NCBI GenBank assembly: GCA_965229305.1
Contig: CBDDIZ010000011.1
Coordinates: 4,827-68,826 of the forward strand
Length of the DNA: 64,000 nt
Direction of reading: 5' to 3'
Source: JALHNI01 sp965229305
GTDB lineage: Bacteria > Acidobacteriota > Terriglobia > Bryobacterales > Bryobacteraceae
The notes under the pieces were generated by a model. The model saw only the letters and a program-made list of their open reading frames with translations. It was not told the DNA's origin and did not search any database. How positions within the stretch are numbered: position 1 is the first letter of the stretch; every line of letters begins with the position of its first letter. Both the position numbers and the translations under genes were made by a program. This document shows positions 19,333-27,782 of this stretch, piece after piece.

Positions 19333-19560
19333 GGTCTCCTTTCCCACGACCAAGCCGCGAAGCCTCATCGAGCCCTGTACTGGTGCTCGCTGGCACAAAC
19401 TCCCCACAGGACGTGCTCCACGGCCGCCCTGCGGCGGCGCACGTCCCCCCCAGGCGCTCTGTCGCAGGGGGCAAATATGGCGCTCGCCGCATTGTGGCCG
19501 AGTCTAGCTTCCTTCTACTACGGAAGCTGGTTCAAGGGTACAGGGCGTGCATTCCACGCG
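19333..19560 (-). ncRNA. Candidate IS110 bridge-RNA region
   Basis: The ~230-base non-coding stretch just upstream of the transposase is where IS110-subgroup elements encode the bridge RNA. It contains several stem-loops, including a perfect AGCTTCC/GGAAGCT hairpin near 19506-19527 and a GCGTG/CACGC hairpin near 19545-19559, plus GC-rich arms near 19420-19470. The limits and the guide loops were not resolved; this is a positional and structural inference. Confidence 0.35.
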
Positions 19561-19610
19561 CGGCTCGTATATAATCCTGCCAATTCTTTTAGGTTAAGGG
19601 AGGGTTCATC

Positions 19611-22600
19611 ATGAACCTATGCTGCCGCGGAGCCGCCTTGTTGCTGCTCGCCAGTGTTTCGATCCATGCGCAGGACGTCCGCGCGCGCGTCCAGGGACTC
19701 GTCACCGATTCCTCACAAGCCGCGATTGCTGGTGCCGAAGTGGTGTTGCTGAACACCGCCACCAACGTCGCGGCCACCACCAAGACCAACGCCAGTGGAC
19801 AGTACCTGTTTGACTTCGTCATCGCCGGTGAGTACAGCGTCACCGTCGAGTCCACCGGCTTCCGGAAGTTCGTCCAGAAAAACATTGTCGTGCAAAGCCG
19901 CGGTGACCTCACCGTTGATGCGCGCCTGGAACTCGGCGCCACCACCGAAGCGATCACCGTCGAAGGCGCCCCGGTCTCCGTGCAGTTCAACTCCTCCACC
20001 GTCGGTCTCACGATCGACAAAAAAATGACCAACGAACTGCCCATCATCAATCGCAATCCTTTCCTGTTGGCGCAGTTGAATCCCGCCTCCGTTCTGCGCT
20101 CCACCACCGAGCAGAGCCCCTATCATCACTGGGCCTCCACGCAAATCGACGTCGGCGGCAACACGTCGACGAAGAACGACGTGGTGGTCGACGGCTCGCC
20201 CAACATGGCTTCGGAGAAGTCTTCCTACACGCCCACCATGGACGCGGTGCAGGAAGTCAGCGTGCAGCAGAACGCGGTGGATGCTGAGTTCGGCCACTCC
20301 GCCGGCGGCATCATTACGGTGCAGATGAAGTCGGGCACCAACGCCTTCCACGGCACCGGTTACTACCTCGGCCGCAATCCCAGCATTAACGCCGTCGCCG
20401 ACCAGATCACCCGCCGCGCTAATCTGACGCGCAATCACATCTGGGGCGGCACGCTCGGCTCGCCCATCGTCCGCAACAAGATCTTCAACTTCGCCGCCTA
20501 TGAAGAGTGGCGTAGTCAGGACCCGCGCTCGGTCGCTTTCACCATGCCCACGGACCTCGAACGAACCGGCGACTTCTCCAAGAGCCTCAACGCCCGCGGC
20601 GGCCTTCGCGCCATCTACAACCCCTTCACCACCGTCCTCAACGCCGATGGCACCGCCTCGCGTATGCCCTATCCCGGCAACATCATCCCCGTCAGTCAAC
20701 AGGATCCCGTCGGCCGCCGCGTGATGAACGATATCTGGAAGCCTAATCTGGCGGGCACCGGCAGCGACTTGGTGAATAACTATCGCGCCGGGTTTGCCGA
20801 ACGCGTCAAATACTGGAACCTCTCGGACCGGGTCGATTGGAACGCCTCCGACAAGCTCAAAGTCTTCGGCCGCTACTCCATGTTCAAGACCTTCGTCACG
20901 CAGGACAACTACGCGAACTCCGTCGCCGTTCAGCCCAACGGCAGCGAACGTCACGCTTGGACCACCGTGGGCGACGTCGTCTATACGCTCAGCGCCAGCA
21001 CCGTCCTCAACGTGCGCGGTGGCTACAATCGCATCTTCGATTCCTTCGCCGTCGCCGAGTCGCAGATCACCAGCGCCAAGCTCACCGAAATCCTCGGCGG
21101 CGATTGGCACACCGCCTACTCGAAGAACGACCCCGCTCTTTACTACCCCGGCTTCACCGTCCGCCGTGGACCTTCGGCCGCCACGCTCGGCCGCACCGGT
21201 TACTGGTATCAGGACCCCGACACTTACAACCTCCAATCGAAGGTCTCCCACGCTCGCGGCCGTCATTACTTCAAAGTCGGCGGCGAGTGGCGCTTACAGC
21301 GCGTGGTCGCCGTCCGTCCGCGTCCCATCTCCTTCGACATCCGTCAGGAACTTACGGCCAGTACGTTCCTGAATCCGGACCTCAACGTCTCGGGCGATGC
21401 TTGGGCCACGCTGCTGGTTGGCGCGCTCGATACCAACACGCTGATCCAGTCTCTGCCTGTGCAGCGTCATCGTAATCGTTTCTACAGCCTCTATTTTCAT
21501 GACGACATTAAGGTGTCGCAGCGCCTCACGATCAACGTCGGTCTGCGCTACGAGTACGAGTCGCCGCTGGTGGACCCGGAGAATCGCCTCTCGCGGTATC
21601 TTGACCTCAACTCGCCCATTCCCGAGTTCCAAGGCTCTCGCGCGCCGGTGATCCCCGCCGCTGCCACCGCCTTGCGCAAGGAGTCTCCCATCTTCAACGG
21701 CGCCTGGATCTTCACCGACGATGCGAATCGCGGCTCCTGGAATGCTCAGAAACTCCTGTTCATGCCTCGCCTGGGCCTGGCCTACCGCTTGAACGATAAG
21801 TCCTCGCTGCGCGTCGGCTATGCGCGCTACTTGGTCCCGGCTTCGCTCACCGACGGCCTGGACGTGCTGGGCAGCGTCTTCTACCCTGGCTTTGAAGCCA
21901 CCAGTCGCGGCTTGCCCCTGCTCTCCGGCGTCCCGCAGTCCACGCTTCGCAATCCCTTCCCTGGCGGTCTGGTGCCGGTCAGCGGCAAGTCTTTCGGCCG
22001 TTACACCGACCTCGGCGGCGCCCCTATCTTCTACAACCAGGACTTCCAGGTCGGTGTGAACGACCGTTACAACATCAGCCTCCAGCGCGCCCTGCCGGGA
22101 CAAATGGTGGTGGATGCCACTTACTTCTTCAACATCGGCCGCAACGCCCCCGTCACGCGCAACCTGAATCAGGTCGACCCGCGCATCGGCTATGAACGTG
22201 GTGCCGCCACTGCGGCCAACGTCGCAAATCCCTTCTTCAACCTGTTACCGGCCGAGCAGATGCCCGGTCAGTTGCGCACGCAATCCAGCGTGCCGATCTC
22301 GCAGTTGCTGCGCCTCTATCCGCAGTACGGCGACATCCAACAGCGCTTGAAAGGCATCGGCAAGAGCCGTTACCAGGCCTTGCAGATTCAGGTCCAGCGG
22401 CCTTTCGTCAAGGGCTTCAACATGGTGGTGGGTTACAACTACAATCGCGAGCGCAATCACGAGTATTACGACGAGCTCGATAACTACCTCAACAACCTCA
22501 CCTTCCAGCCGGCCGTCAATCCGCGCCACCGCCTCACCGGCGCTTCCATCTATCAGCTGCCTTTCGGCAAAGGCAGAACCTTCATGTCGAATGCGAATCG

Positions 22601-23030
22601 CCTGGTCGATGGCGTCTTCGGCGGCTGGTCGCTCAGCGGTCTCTTCTCGATCAACAGCGGCCAGTATCTGCGCTTCGGCGGCTTGCTGGTGAGTGGCGAC
22701 CCGGCCATCGACAACCCCACGCGCGACCGCGTCTTCGACACCTCGAAGTTCCAGCGCCTGCCCGCCTTCACCCGCCGTACCAATCCCCTGCAGTACAGCG
22801 ACGTCAAGTCGGCCATGTTCAAGAATCTTGACCTCACCCTGGCCAAGAACTTCGTCATCACCGAGCGCCTGAAGTTCGAGCTGCGCATGGAAAGCTACAA
22901 CGCCACCAACAGCTTCAATGGCGACCTGCCCAGCACCGCTTTCGGCACCTCCGCCTTCGGCGCCGTCACCGCGCAGCGCCCGGGTTATCTGGGCCGGCAA
23001 TTCCAATACAGCGGCCGCTTTACTTGGTAG
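19611..23030 (+). CDS. Oar-like TonB-dependent outer-membrane receptor
   Basis: A GGGAGGG seven bases before ATG 19611 and a TATAAT at 19570-19575 support the start and a promoter just outside the IS110 element; no good -35 is seen. The 1139-residue product has a signal peptide ending SIHAQ, a CarboxypepD_reg-like domain (about 24-105), a plug with an EFGHSAGG motif near residue 225 and a barrel ending with aromatic SGRFTW. It is the longest of the three receptors here. Its stop overlaps the start of a multiheme cytochrome gene, which suggests co-transcription. Confidence 0.88.
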   Translation: MNLCCRGAALLLLASVSIHAQDVRARVQGLVTDSSQAAIAGAEVVLLNTATNVAATTKTNASGQYLFDFVIAGEYSVTVESTGFRKFVQKNIVVQSRGDLTVDARLELGATTEAITVEGAPVSVQFNSSTVGLTIDKKMTNELPIINRNPFLLAQLNPASVLRSTTEQSPYHHWASTQIDVGGNTSTKNDVVVDGSPNMASEKSSYTPTMDAVQEVSVQQNAVDAEFGHSAGGIITVQMKSGTNAFHGTGYYLGRNPSINAVADQITRRANLTRNHIWGGTLGSPIVRNKIFNFAAYEEWRSQDPRSVAFTMPTDLERTGDFSKSLNARGGLRAIYNPFTTVLNADGTASRMPYPGNIIPVSQQDPVGRRVMNDIWKPNLAGTGSDLVNNYRAGFAERVKYWNLSDRVDWNASDKLKVFGRYSMFKTFVTQDNYANSVAVQPNGSERHAWTTVGDVVYTLSASTVLNVRGGYNRIFDSFAVAESQITSAKLTEILGGDWHTAYSKNDPALYYPGFTVRRGPSAATLGRTGYWYQDPDTYNLQSKVSHARGRHYFKVGGEWRLQRVVAVRPRPISFDIRQELTASTFLNPDLNVSGDAWATLLVGALDTNTLIQSLPVQRHRNRFYSLYFHDDIKVSQRLTINVGLRYEYESPLVDPENRLSRYLDLNSPIPEFQGSRAPVIPAAATALRKESPIFNGAWIFTDDANRGSWNAQKLLFMPRLGLAYRLNDKSSLRVGYARYLVPASLTDGLDVLGSVFYPGFEATSRGLPLLSGVPQSTLRNPFPGGLVPVSGKSFGRYTDLGGAPIFYNQDFQVGVNDRYNISLQRALPGQMVVDATYFFNIGRNAPVTRNLNQVDPRIGYERGAATAANVANPFFNLLPAEQMPGQLRTQSSVPISQLLRLYPQYGDIQQRLKGIGKSRYQALQIQVQRPFVKGFNMVVGYNYNRERNHEYYDELDNYLNNLTFQPAVNPRHRLTGASIYQLPFGKGRTFMSNANRLVDGVFGGWSLSGLFSINSGQYLRFGGLLVSGDPAIDNPTRDRVFDTSKFQRLPAFTRRTNPLQYSDVKSAMFKNLDLTLAKNFVITERLKFELRMESYNATNSFNGDLPSTAFGTSAFGAVTAQRPGYLGRQFQYSGRFTW

Positions 23031-23890
23031 CAGCGCTGTACTTAGTCCTGGTGGCGCAGGATTTCGCCGGAACGAAAGCCTGCGCCGCCTGTCACGCCGA
23101 GATCGTGCAGAAACAGCAGCGCACTCATCATGCCCGCGCCCTTCAGCGCGGTGCTGACGGCCGTTGGGCCTTTGGCGCCGGCGCCCAGGCCATCACCTAC
23201 GTCTCGCCCGCGGACGAAGACCATTACGTCGAACACGGCCTCTCCTGGTACCGCAAGACTCAGGCGCTCGCCCTCACGCCCGGCCACCCCAACGCGGCCG
23301 GCGTTCGCTATCCCACCTTCAGCCCCGATGCCAACATCCTGCGTTGCTTTCAGTGCCATTCCACCGGCCAACTCACTTTGACGCCTCAGCGGACAGTGCA
23401 GCCCGCTGAAGAGGGCGTCCGCTGCGAGACCTGCCACGGACCCGGCCGCGCCCACGCTGCCGCACCCTCCGCCGCCAACATCGGTAACCCGCGTCGCCTC
23501 ACCGCCGCCCAGATCAACGAGACCTGCGGCGAGTGCCATCGCATGCCTCCCGCGAAAGGCGTTGCGACCAACTTCGAGAACCCCTGGAACGTACGTCACC
23601 AGCCCGTCTATTTCAGTCAAAGCGCGTGCTTCCTGAAAAGCGGCGGACGCCTCTCCTGCCTCACCTGCCACAACCCCCACGAAGACACGCCCGTCGACGC
23701 GCAATGCGCCTCGTGTCATCCGCAGGCGAAGCACCGCACGCCCGTCTCCGGTACGTGCGTCTCCTGTCACATGCCGGTGGTGAAGCCTTCTGACTTACTC
23801 GGCTTTGCGAATCATTGGATCGGCGTTTATCGCTCAACGGGTCCCGGCGCGAATCTGCTCCGCCCGCGCCCGCAAGGGAGCGGCCGTTGA
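23024..23890 (+). CDS. Secreted multiheme cytochrome c (seven CxxCH motifs)
   Basis: The likely start is TTG 23024, overlapping the receptor stop by seven bases; no ATG gives the signal peptide (VAALYLVLVAQ). In 288 residues seven heme-binding motifs are visible: CAACH, CFQCH, CETCH, CGECH, CLTCH, CASCH and CVSCH. The order and the ending near NHWIGVY resemble cytochrome c554-type proteins. It should carry electrons in the periplasm or at the cell surface. The last 57 bases overlap the tail of the convergent TPR gene, which is unusual. Confidence 0.87.
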   Translation: MVAALYLVLVAQDFAGTKACAACHAEIVQKQQRTHHARALQRGADGRWAFGAGAQAITYVSPADEDHYVEHGLSWYRKTQALALTPGHPNAAGVRYPTFSPDANILRCFQCHSTGQLTLTPQRTVQPAEEGVRCETCHGPGRAHAAAPSAANIGNPRRLTAAQINETCGECHRMPPAKGVATNFENPWNVRHQPVYFSQSACFLKSGGRLSCLTCHNPHEDTPVDAQCASCHPQAKHRTPVSGTCVSCHMPVVKPSDLLGFANHWIGVYRSTGPGANLLRPRPQGSGR

Positions 23891-24526
23891 CTGCCGGTTG
23901 GTCTGCTCCAGTAAATCGGCCAGATTCTCCAGCGCCGCGGCCGTCTCCGGCGCCTTGGGCCCGTGCGCCTTCTCGGCGATCGCGAGCGCGCGGCGAAAGT
24001 AAGTTTCACTGCCGGCGACGTCACCCGCCATGGCGGAAAGCGCGCCCAGCATGCCGCACGCCGCCCCCGTCCGCGCATCCTGCGGTCCCAGTTGCTTCTC
24101 GAACACGGCAAGCGCACTCGCTGCCAGAGGCTTGGCTTCGGCCATGCCCCGGGCCAGCAGGAGCCCCGCGAGATTCAACCGCGTAACGGCCAACTCGACG
24201 TCGCCCGCCGGTAACGCTCGCACCCGAATCGCGAGCGCCCGCCGGTAGAGTTGCTCCGCCGTCGCGGCGTCCGTCGTCTCCAGGTGTACCGCCCAGTTAT
24301 GCAGGATCGTGGCGGCCGCGGGCGTCGACGAAGTGCCGAGCGCGGCAGAGAGGTAAGGCGAGGCTGCGGCATAGTCGCCGCGCGACGCCAGATAGAGCGC
24401 CAGATCCCGCGCGCTTTCCATCGTCTGGCGAGCGGTCGGTCCCAGAGTTTGTTGACGCTGCTCGAGCGCCTGCCGGTAGAGCGGCGAAAAGTCCGTAATT
24501 GGTTGCGCGAGGAAGAACAGCAACAT
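23834..24526 (-). CDS. TPR-repeat protein
   Basis: The 230-residue product opens with a short hydrophobic stretch (MLLFFLAQ) and then has TPR_10/12-like repeats built around pairs such as LYRQALEQRQQTLGP and YFRRALAIAEKAHGP. Repeats of this kinesin-light-chain-like type bind proteins. The gene is divergent from the PQQ dehydrogenase gene (85 bases apart) and runs tail-to-tail into the multiheme cytochrome gene. Function unknown. Confidence 0.75.
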   Translation of the reverse strand: MLLFFLAQPITDFSPLYRQALEQRQQTLGPTARQTMESARDLALYLASRGDYAAASPYLSAALGTSSTPAAATILHNWAVHLETTDAATAEQLYRRALAIRVRALPAGDVELAVTRLNLAGLLLARGMAEAKPLAASALAVFEKQLGPQDARTGAACGMLGALSAMAGDVAGSETYFRRALAIAEKAHGPKAPETAAALENLADLLEQTNRQSTAAPLRARAEQIRAGTR

Positions 24527-24610
24527 GCGCTTTCGTAGTCAAAGATATCGCGTCGCACGGCCTGCTGGGCCGGGCAGCGCCCACAACGAGCTTGATATAT
24601 TCGAGGTCCC

Positions 24611-26470
24611 ATGCACCGCCGACAGTTTCTAAAGCACACCGCTGGGGCCGCCGTTTTGTCGACGGCGGCGGCTCAGGCCGCGCCCAACCCGCGCGCGAAA
24701 GAATGGAATCACTATGGCGGCGACGCTGGCGCCTCCCGCTATTCGCCTTGCGCCAAGATCACCAAGGCGAACGTCGCGAAGCTCAAAGTCGCCTGGACCC
24801 ATCGCACCGGCGACGCCAGCTTGCGCCCCGCCACCGTCATCGAATGCACGCCCATTGTCGTCGATGGCGTCATGTATCTCTCCACCGCGCGCAACAAAGT
24901 GCAGGCTCTCGAGGCCGCCACCGGCAAACTCCTCTGGACCTTCGATCCCGGCCAGGGCGGCAGTGCCGGCTCGCGCCGCGCCCCCGGCATCTCGCGCGCC
25001 GTCACTTACTGGGAATCCGGCGACGACCAACGCCTCTTCCACGCCTATCGTGATCAGCTTTGGGCCATCAACGCGAAGACCGGTCAGCCGGTCGCCTCCT
25101 TCGGCAAGGGCGGCATGATCGACCTCAAGCAGGACTTCGATCACGATATGTCGAAGCTCACCTTCAAGCATTCGAGCCCCGTGGTCGTCTACCGCAACGT
25201 CGTCATCACCGGCGGCGGTGGCGGCGAAGGACCCTACCCCGAAGCTCCCGGCCACATCCGCGGCTTCGACGCCCTCACCGGCCAGCGCCTCTGGATCTTC
25301 CACACCGTTCCGAAGCCCGGCGAGTTCGGCCACGACACCTGGAGCGGCGATTCCTGGCAGTACACCGGCGGCACCAACAACTGGGGCGGCATGAGCGTCG
25401 ACGAGAAACGCGGCGTCGTCTACGCCGGCATCGGCTCGCCCAGCTTCGACTATTGGGGCGGCAATCGCCAGGGCAACAACCTCTTCGGCAACTGCGTCCT
25501 CGCACTCGATGCGCTCACCGGTCAACGCAAGTGGCACTACCAGATCGTGCACCACGACGTCTGGGATTACGACATGCCCGCGCAGCCGGCCCTGGTTACC
25601 ATCAAGCGCAATGGCAAAACGATCGATGCCGTCGTGCAGCCCACCAAGCAGTCCTATCTGTACTTCCTCGACCGCGATACAGGCCAGCCCATCTACGGCG
25701 TGGAGGAGCGTCCCGCACCTGCCGCCACCATGCCCGGTGAAGTCCTCTCCAAGACGCAGCCCCATCCGCTCAAGCCGCCGCCGCTTTCTCGCCAGGGCTT
25801 CCGCGCCGAGTGGATCACCGATATCAGCCCCGAAGCGCACGAGCACGTGAAGGCGCAGGTAGAGAAAGTCTCTTACGGCGATCTCTTCCACCCCGCCCCG
25901 ATGACCGGCGGCATTGTTCATCCTGGCTTCCGCGGGGGCATGCTCTGGGGCGGCTGCAGCTTCGATCCCAAACGCAATCGCCTCTTCGCCAACTCGGACG
26001 AAGCCACCAACGTCATCAGCTTCAAAGAAGCCGGCCCCGGCATGAACGTCCGCTTCGCTCTCGCGCAGCGCGCCGAGTTGGTCGACCACGAGGGTTACCC
26101 CGGCATCAAGCCGCCGTGGGGCTACCTCACGGCGGTCGATGCCAACAAGGGCGAGTTCGCCTGGCGCGTCGTCAATGGCGAGTTCCCCGAGCTCAAGAAG
26201 CGAGGCCTCAAGAAGACCGGCACTCCGTCCAACGGCGGTAGCATCTGCACGGCGGGCGGCGTCGTCTTCATGGCGGGCACCTTCGACAAGATGATGCGCG
26301 CGTTTGACTCCGATACCGGCGCCATCCTTTGGGAGTACGAACTGCCCGAATGTGGCTTCGCCACGCCCGCCACCTACGAGGTCAACGGCCGGCAGTTCGT
26401 CGTCATCGCCGCCGGAGGTGGTAGAAAGGGATCGAAGGCGCATGATGAGTTTGTGGCGTTCTCCCTCTAA
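24611..26470 (+). CDS. Tat-exported PQQ-dependent dehydrogenase (quinoprotein beta-propeller)
   Basis: The 619-residue enzyme begins with a twin-arginine signal (HRRQFLKH, then a hydrophobic stretch to about residue 23). The rest is an eight-bladed PQQ propeller with the characteristic WGGNRQGNN and HHDVWDYDMPAQP segments; the Asp in VWDYD is the expected catalytic base by family comparison. It should oxidise an alcohol or aldose in the periplasm. It lacks a fused cytochrome domain. The pentaheme cytochrome gene overlaps its 3' end and is the obvious electron acceptor. Substrate cannot be assigned. Confidence 0.87.
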   Translation: MHRRQFLKHTAGAAVLSTAAAQAAPNPRAKEWNHYGGDAGASRYSPCAKITKANVAKLKVAWTHRTGDASLRPATVIECTPIVVDGVMYLSTARNKVQALEAATGKLLWTFDPGQGGSAGSRRAPGISRAVTYWESGDDQRLFHAYRDQLWAINAKTGQPVASFGKGGMIDLKQDFDHDMSKLTFKHSSPVVVYRNVVITGGGGGEGPYPEAPGHIRGFDALTGQRLWIFHTVPKPGEFGHDTWSGDSWQYTGGTNNWGGMSVDEKRGVVYAGIGSPSFDYWGGNRQGNNLFGNCVLALDALTGQRKWHYQIVHHDVWDYDMPAQPALVTIKRNGKTIDAVVQPTKQSYLYFLDRDTGQPIYGVEERPAPAATMPGEVLSKTQPHPLKPPPLSRQGFRAEWITDISPEAHEHVKAQVEKVSYGDLFHPAPMTGGIVHPGFRGGMLWGGCSFDPKRNRLFANSDEATNVISFKEAGPGMNVRFALAQRAELVDHEGYPGIKPPWGYLTAVDANKGEFAWRVVNGEFPELKKRGLKKTGTPSNGGSICTAGGVVFMAGTFDKMMRAFDSDTGAILWEYELPECGFATPATYEVNGRQFVVIAAGGGRKGSKAHDEFVAFSL

Positions 26471-26969
26471 GTGGTGTTGGCTGCTGGTCGCGATGCTCGC
26501 GGCCCAACAGCCGGATCGTCGTCAGAAAGAAGAGAAGCTTCCCGGCGACCCGGTTCCGCAGCCCATCGCCTACAGTCACAAGACCCACCTCGCGCAAGGC
26601 CTCAAATGCGCCAACTGCCACACCATGCCCGGCGAGGGCGAAGCGGCTACCTTCCCCAAAGAATCCACCTGCATGGGCTGCCACACGTCGATCAAAACCG
26701 ATAGCCCCGAAATTCACAAGCTCGCCGACTTCGCCGCGAAGAAACAATCCGTCCCTTGGGCGCGCGTCTATCGCCTCCCGGACTTCGTCTGGTTCAGCCA
26801 CGCGCTCCATGTCAAGGTTGCGAAGACCGATTGCGCCGTCTGTCATGGCCAGGTCGCCGAGCGTGACGTGCTCTTCCAGGAGAAGTCGCTCAGCATGGCC
26901 ACCTGCATGTCCTGCCATTCGAAACAAGGCGCCCCCAACGGCTGCGACGTCTGCCACGCCACGCAGTAA
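26442..26969 (+). CDS. Small periplasmic pentaheme cytochrome c
   Basis: Start ATG 26442 (or 26445) follows GAAGG and overlaps the dehydrogenase by 29 bases. The 175-residue product has an N-terminal hydrophobic segment (WCWLLVAMLAAQ) and five CxxCH motifs (CANCH, CMGCH, CAVCH, CMSCH, CDVCH), with extra histidines (YSHKTHL, FSHALHV) suitable as distal heme ligands, as in the cytochrome c7/c3 group. Position and overlap argue that it takes electrons from the PQQ dehydrogenase. The next gene starts three bases after its stop. Confidence 0.87.
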   Translation: MMSLWRSPSKWCWLLVAMLAAQQPDRRQKEEKLPGDPVPQPIAYSHKTHLAQGLKCANCHTMPGEGEAATFPKESTCMGCHTSIKTDSPEIHKLADFAAKKQSVPWARVYRLPDFVWFSHALHVKVAKTDCAVCHGQVAERDVLFQEKSLSMATCMSCHSKQGAPNGCDVCHATQ

Positions 26970-26971
26970 AC

Positions 26972-27745
26972 GTGAAGATCGCCACCTTCAACATCAACAA
27001 CATCAACAAGCGCCTGGAGAATCTCCTCGCCTGGTTGAAGGCGGAGCAGCCGGACGTCGCCTGCCTGCAGGAGCTCAAGGCCGAACACTCCGCTTTCCCC
27101 GCCGCTACCTTGCGCGACGCGGGCTATGCAGCAGTCTGGCAAGGGGAGCGCTCCTGGAATGGCGTCGCTATCCTCGCCAGGGGCGCCGCTCCCGTCCTCA
27201 CCCGCACAGCCCTTCCTGGCGACCCGGCGGATCGCCAGGCCCGCTACATCGAAGCTGCCGTCGGTGGCGTGCTCATCTCGTCGCTGTATCTCCCCAACGG
27301 CAATCCGCAGCCCGGGCCCAAGTTCTCTTACAAGCTTGCTTGGTTCGAGCGACTCCACCAACACGCCGCCGCCCTGCATCAAGCCGGCGTCCCCGTCGTT
27401 CTCGCCGGCGACTACAACGTCGTCCCCACCGTCGACGACATCTACCCCACGCGCTCGCTCGACGACAACGCCCTCATCCAACCCGCCAGCCGCGCGGCCT
27501 ACGCCCGCCTGCTCGCGCAAGGCTGGACGGACTCTTTACGCGCGCTCTATCCCACCGGGCCGCTCTGGACCTTCTGGGACTACAAGCGCGAACGCTGGCC
27601 TGCCGATAAAGGCATGCGCCTGGATCATTTGCTCCTCTCGCCGCCCTTGGTGCCGCACCTTCGCCAGGCCGGCATGGACCGCTGGGTCCGCGGTGAAGAG
27701 AACGCCAGCGACCATGCTCCCGCCTGGATCATCCTCGACCTCTAA
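26972..27745 (+). CDS. xth: Exodeoxyribonuclease III
   Basis: The 257-residue protein has the full endonuclease/exonuclease/phosphatase set: FNINNIN at the N-terminus, the metal-binding Glu in CLQELKAE near 35, SLYLPNGN, GDYNVVPT, LDHLLLSP and the catalytic SDHAP at the end. It repairs abasic sites and removes 3' blocks in DNA. The start is a GTG three bases after the cytochrome gene. Its place at the end of an electron-transfer operon may reflect co-transcription rather than shared function. Confidence 0.92.
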   Translation: MKIATFNINNINKRLENLLAWLKAEQPDVACLQELKAEHSAFPAATLRDAGYAAVWQGERSWNGVAILARGAAPVLTRTALPGDPADRQARYIEAAVGGVLISSLYLPNGNPQPGPKFSYKLAWFERLHQHAAALHQAGVPVVLAGDYNVVPTVDDIYPTRSLDDNALIQPASRAAYARLLAQGWTDSLRALYPTGPLWTFWDYKRERWPADKGMRLDHLLLSPPLVPHLRQAGMDRWVRGEENASDHAPAWIILDL

Positions 27746-27782
27746 CAGTCCCCGTGCGCTGGGGATATACTGGCAGGCGCTC

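Larger units (their letters stand above)
18000..19560 (-). mobile_element. IS110-family insertion sequence, ends approximate
   Basis: The element lies between the propeller-peroxidase gene and the third Oar-like receptor and reads against both. IS110 elements lack ordinary terminal inverted repeats and make no target duplication, so the ends cannot be fixed from one copy. The borders given bracket the transposase and its flanking non-coding structured DNA. Neither neighbouring gene is broken. Confidence 0.6.

Noticed and set aside
24629..26443. Antisense frame of 604 codons opposite the PQQ dehydrogenase
   Set aside because: It mirrors the real gene and has no start signal or domain.
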